Part shown: in pieces, positions 5,963 to 6,284 of the stretch | How positions within the stretch are numbered: position 1 is the stretch's first letter | How the letters are laid out: each line of letters begins with the position of its first letter | Source: Rhodoferax sp. | Lineage (GTDB): Bacteria; Pseudomonadota; Gammaproteobacteria; Burkholderiales; Burkholderiaceae | Reading direction: 5' to 3' | Assembly: GCA_020048295.1 (NCBI GenBank) | Contig: JAIFMT010000076.1 | Span: 1-6,284 of the forward strand | DNA length: 6,284 nt | Translations under genes and position numbers: made by a program | The notes under the pieces: generated by a model | Database searches by the model: none | Seen by the model: only the letters and a program-made list of their open reading frames with translations | Told to the model about the DNA's origin: nothing

Positions 5963-6284
5963 ATGGAAAACTTGGCCTGGGGTCTGCAAATGACCGTGCT
6001 CGGGATGGGACTGGTGTTTGCCCTGCTCGGATTGTTGTGGGGCTTGTTGACGCCCATGCGCAAGCCGAACGCATTGCGGCCGTGGCCGACGCTGCGGTGG
6101 GGGCGCAAGTTCCCGAGCCAGCCACCGTCAACGGCATGCCCGCTGACCTGGTGGCCGCGATTCTGGTCGCCACCATGAAACACAAGTTGACCCTGCGGCG
6201 TCAGGCCGCACCGGTCATGCGGACCTATTGGCCCGGTAGCCAGCTGTTTGCCAGCCGCTGGGTGGCCACTGGGCGCGCCCGACA
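5963..6284 (+). pseudogene. OadG-like small membrane subunit of a Na+-pumping decarboxylase, apparent frameshift, runs off window
   Basis: From the ATG at 5963 the product begins MENLAWGLQMTVLGMG and forms one membrane helix (about residues 11-29), the hallmark of OadG/MmdD gamma/delta subunits that anchor and assemble Na+-translocating biotin decarboxylases. After about codon 29 this frame turns into Pro/Trp/Arg-rich sequence typical of an out-of-frame GC-rich gene and stops at 6176-6178. From about 6049 the -1 frame instead reads DAHAQAERIAAVADAA, an Ala/Pro linker, then VAAILVATMKHK and ASRWVATGRARQ, like the AAI..H(R) and W...GR patterns of OadG-family C-termini. That frame is open to the window end (78 codons). 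The composite would be at least 107 residues, a normal OadG-type length. One base lost (or two gained) near 6047-6060 explains it. A sequencing error cannot be excluded, in which case this is an intact CDS. No slippery heptamer is visible, so programmed frameshifting is unlikely. Confidence 0.62.

Noticed and set aside
4884..6185. Open frame of 433 codons on the minus strand, antisense to the carboxyltransferase and OadG-like genes
   Set aside because: It is antisense to a strongly conserved gene, its translation is low-complexity and family-less, and long stop-free antisense frames are expected in GC-rich coding DNA.

Overview
The window looks like chromosomal DNA from a high-GC betaproteobacterium, most plausibly Comamonadaceae (Rhodoferax/Polaromonas/Acidovorax-like). 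This is inferred from codon and protein style and from intergenic repeats built on AAGCGCTWACAGCTAT, which I associate with that family. No phage, plasmid, insertion-sequence or CRISPR signal is visible.

Layout. Positions 1-901 (minus) hold the first 300 codons of a CPA1-type Na+/H+ antiporter whose 3' end lies outside the window. Divergent from it, 1036-1518 (plus) encodes a stand-alone cyclic-nucleotide-binding-fold protein without a DNA-binding domain. It converges, 22 bases apart, on a metallophosphoesterase at 1541-2290 (minus). The 280-base gap 2291-2570 holds a 12-bp tandem duplication and a ~172-bp interval bounded by inverted repeats. A hotdog acyl-CoA thioesterase at 2571-3056 (minus) is divergent from a malate-dehydrogenase-like gene at 3107-4111 (plus), which ends in a clear intrinsic terminator (4120-4147).

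After a 274-base intergenic region with a candidate promoter and two phased direct repeats, 4386-5945 encodes the biotin-dependent carboxyltransferase (PccB/MmdA family). Seventeen bases later comes an OadG-like small membrane subunit whose N-terminal membrane segment and conserved C-terminal part are in different frames.

How the genes fit together. The carboxyltransferase plus OadG-like subunit suggests the start of an operon for a Na+-translocating acyl-CoA (methylmalonyl-CoA-type) decarboxylase rather than, or in addition to, an ordinary propionyl-CoA carboxylase. The biotin carrier and OadB-like subunits, if present, would lie beyond position 6284. The antiporter at the other end is also a Na+-circuit protein, but nothing in the sequence links the two. 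I found no clearly undescribed system. The points most worth checking are the frameshifted OadG-like gene, the divergent malate dehydrogenase paralog, the CNB protein lacking its phosphate-binding arginine, and the inverted-repeat element.
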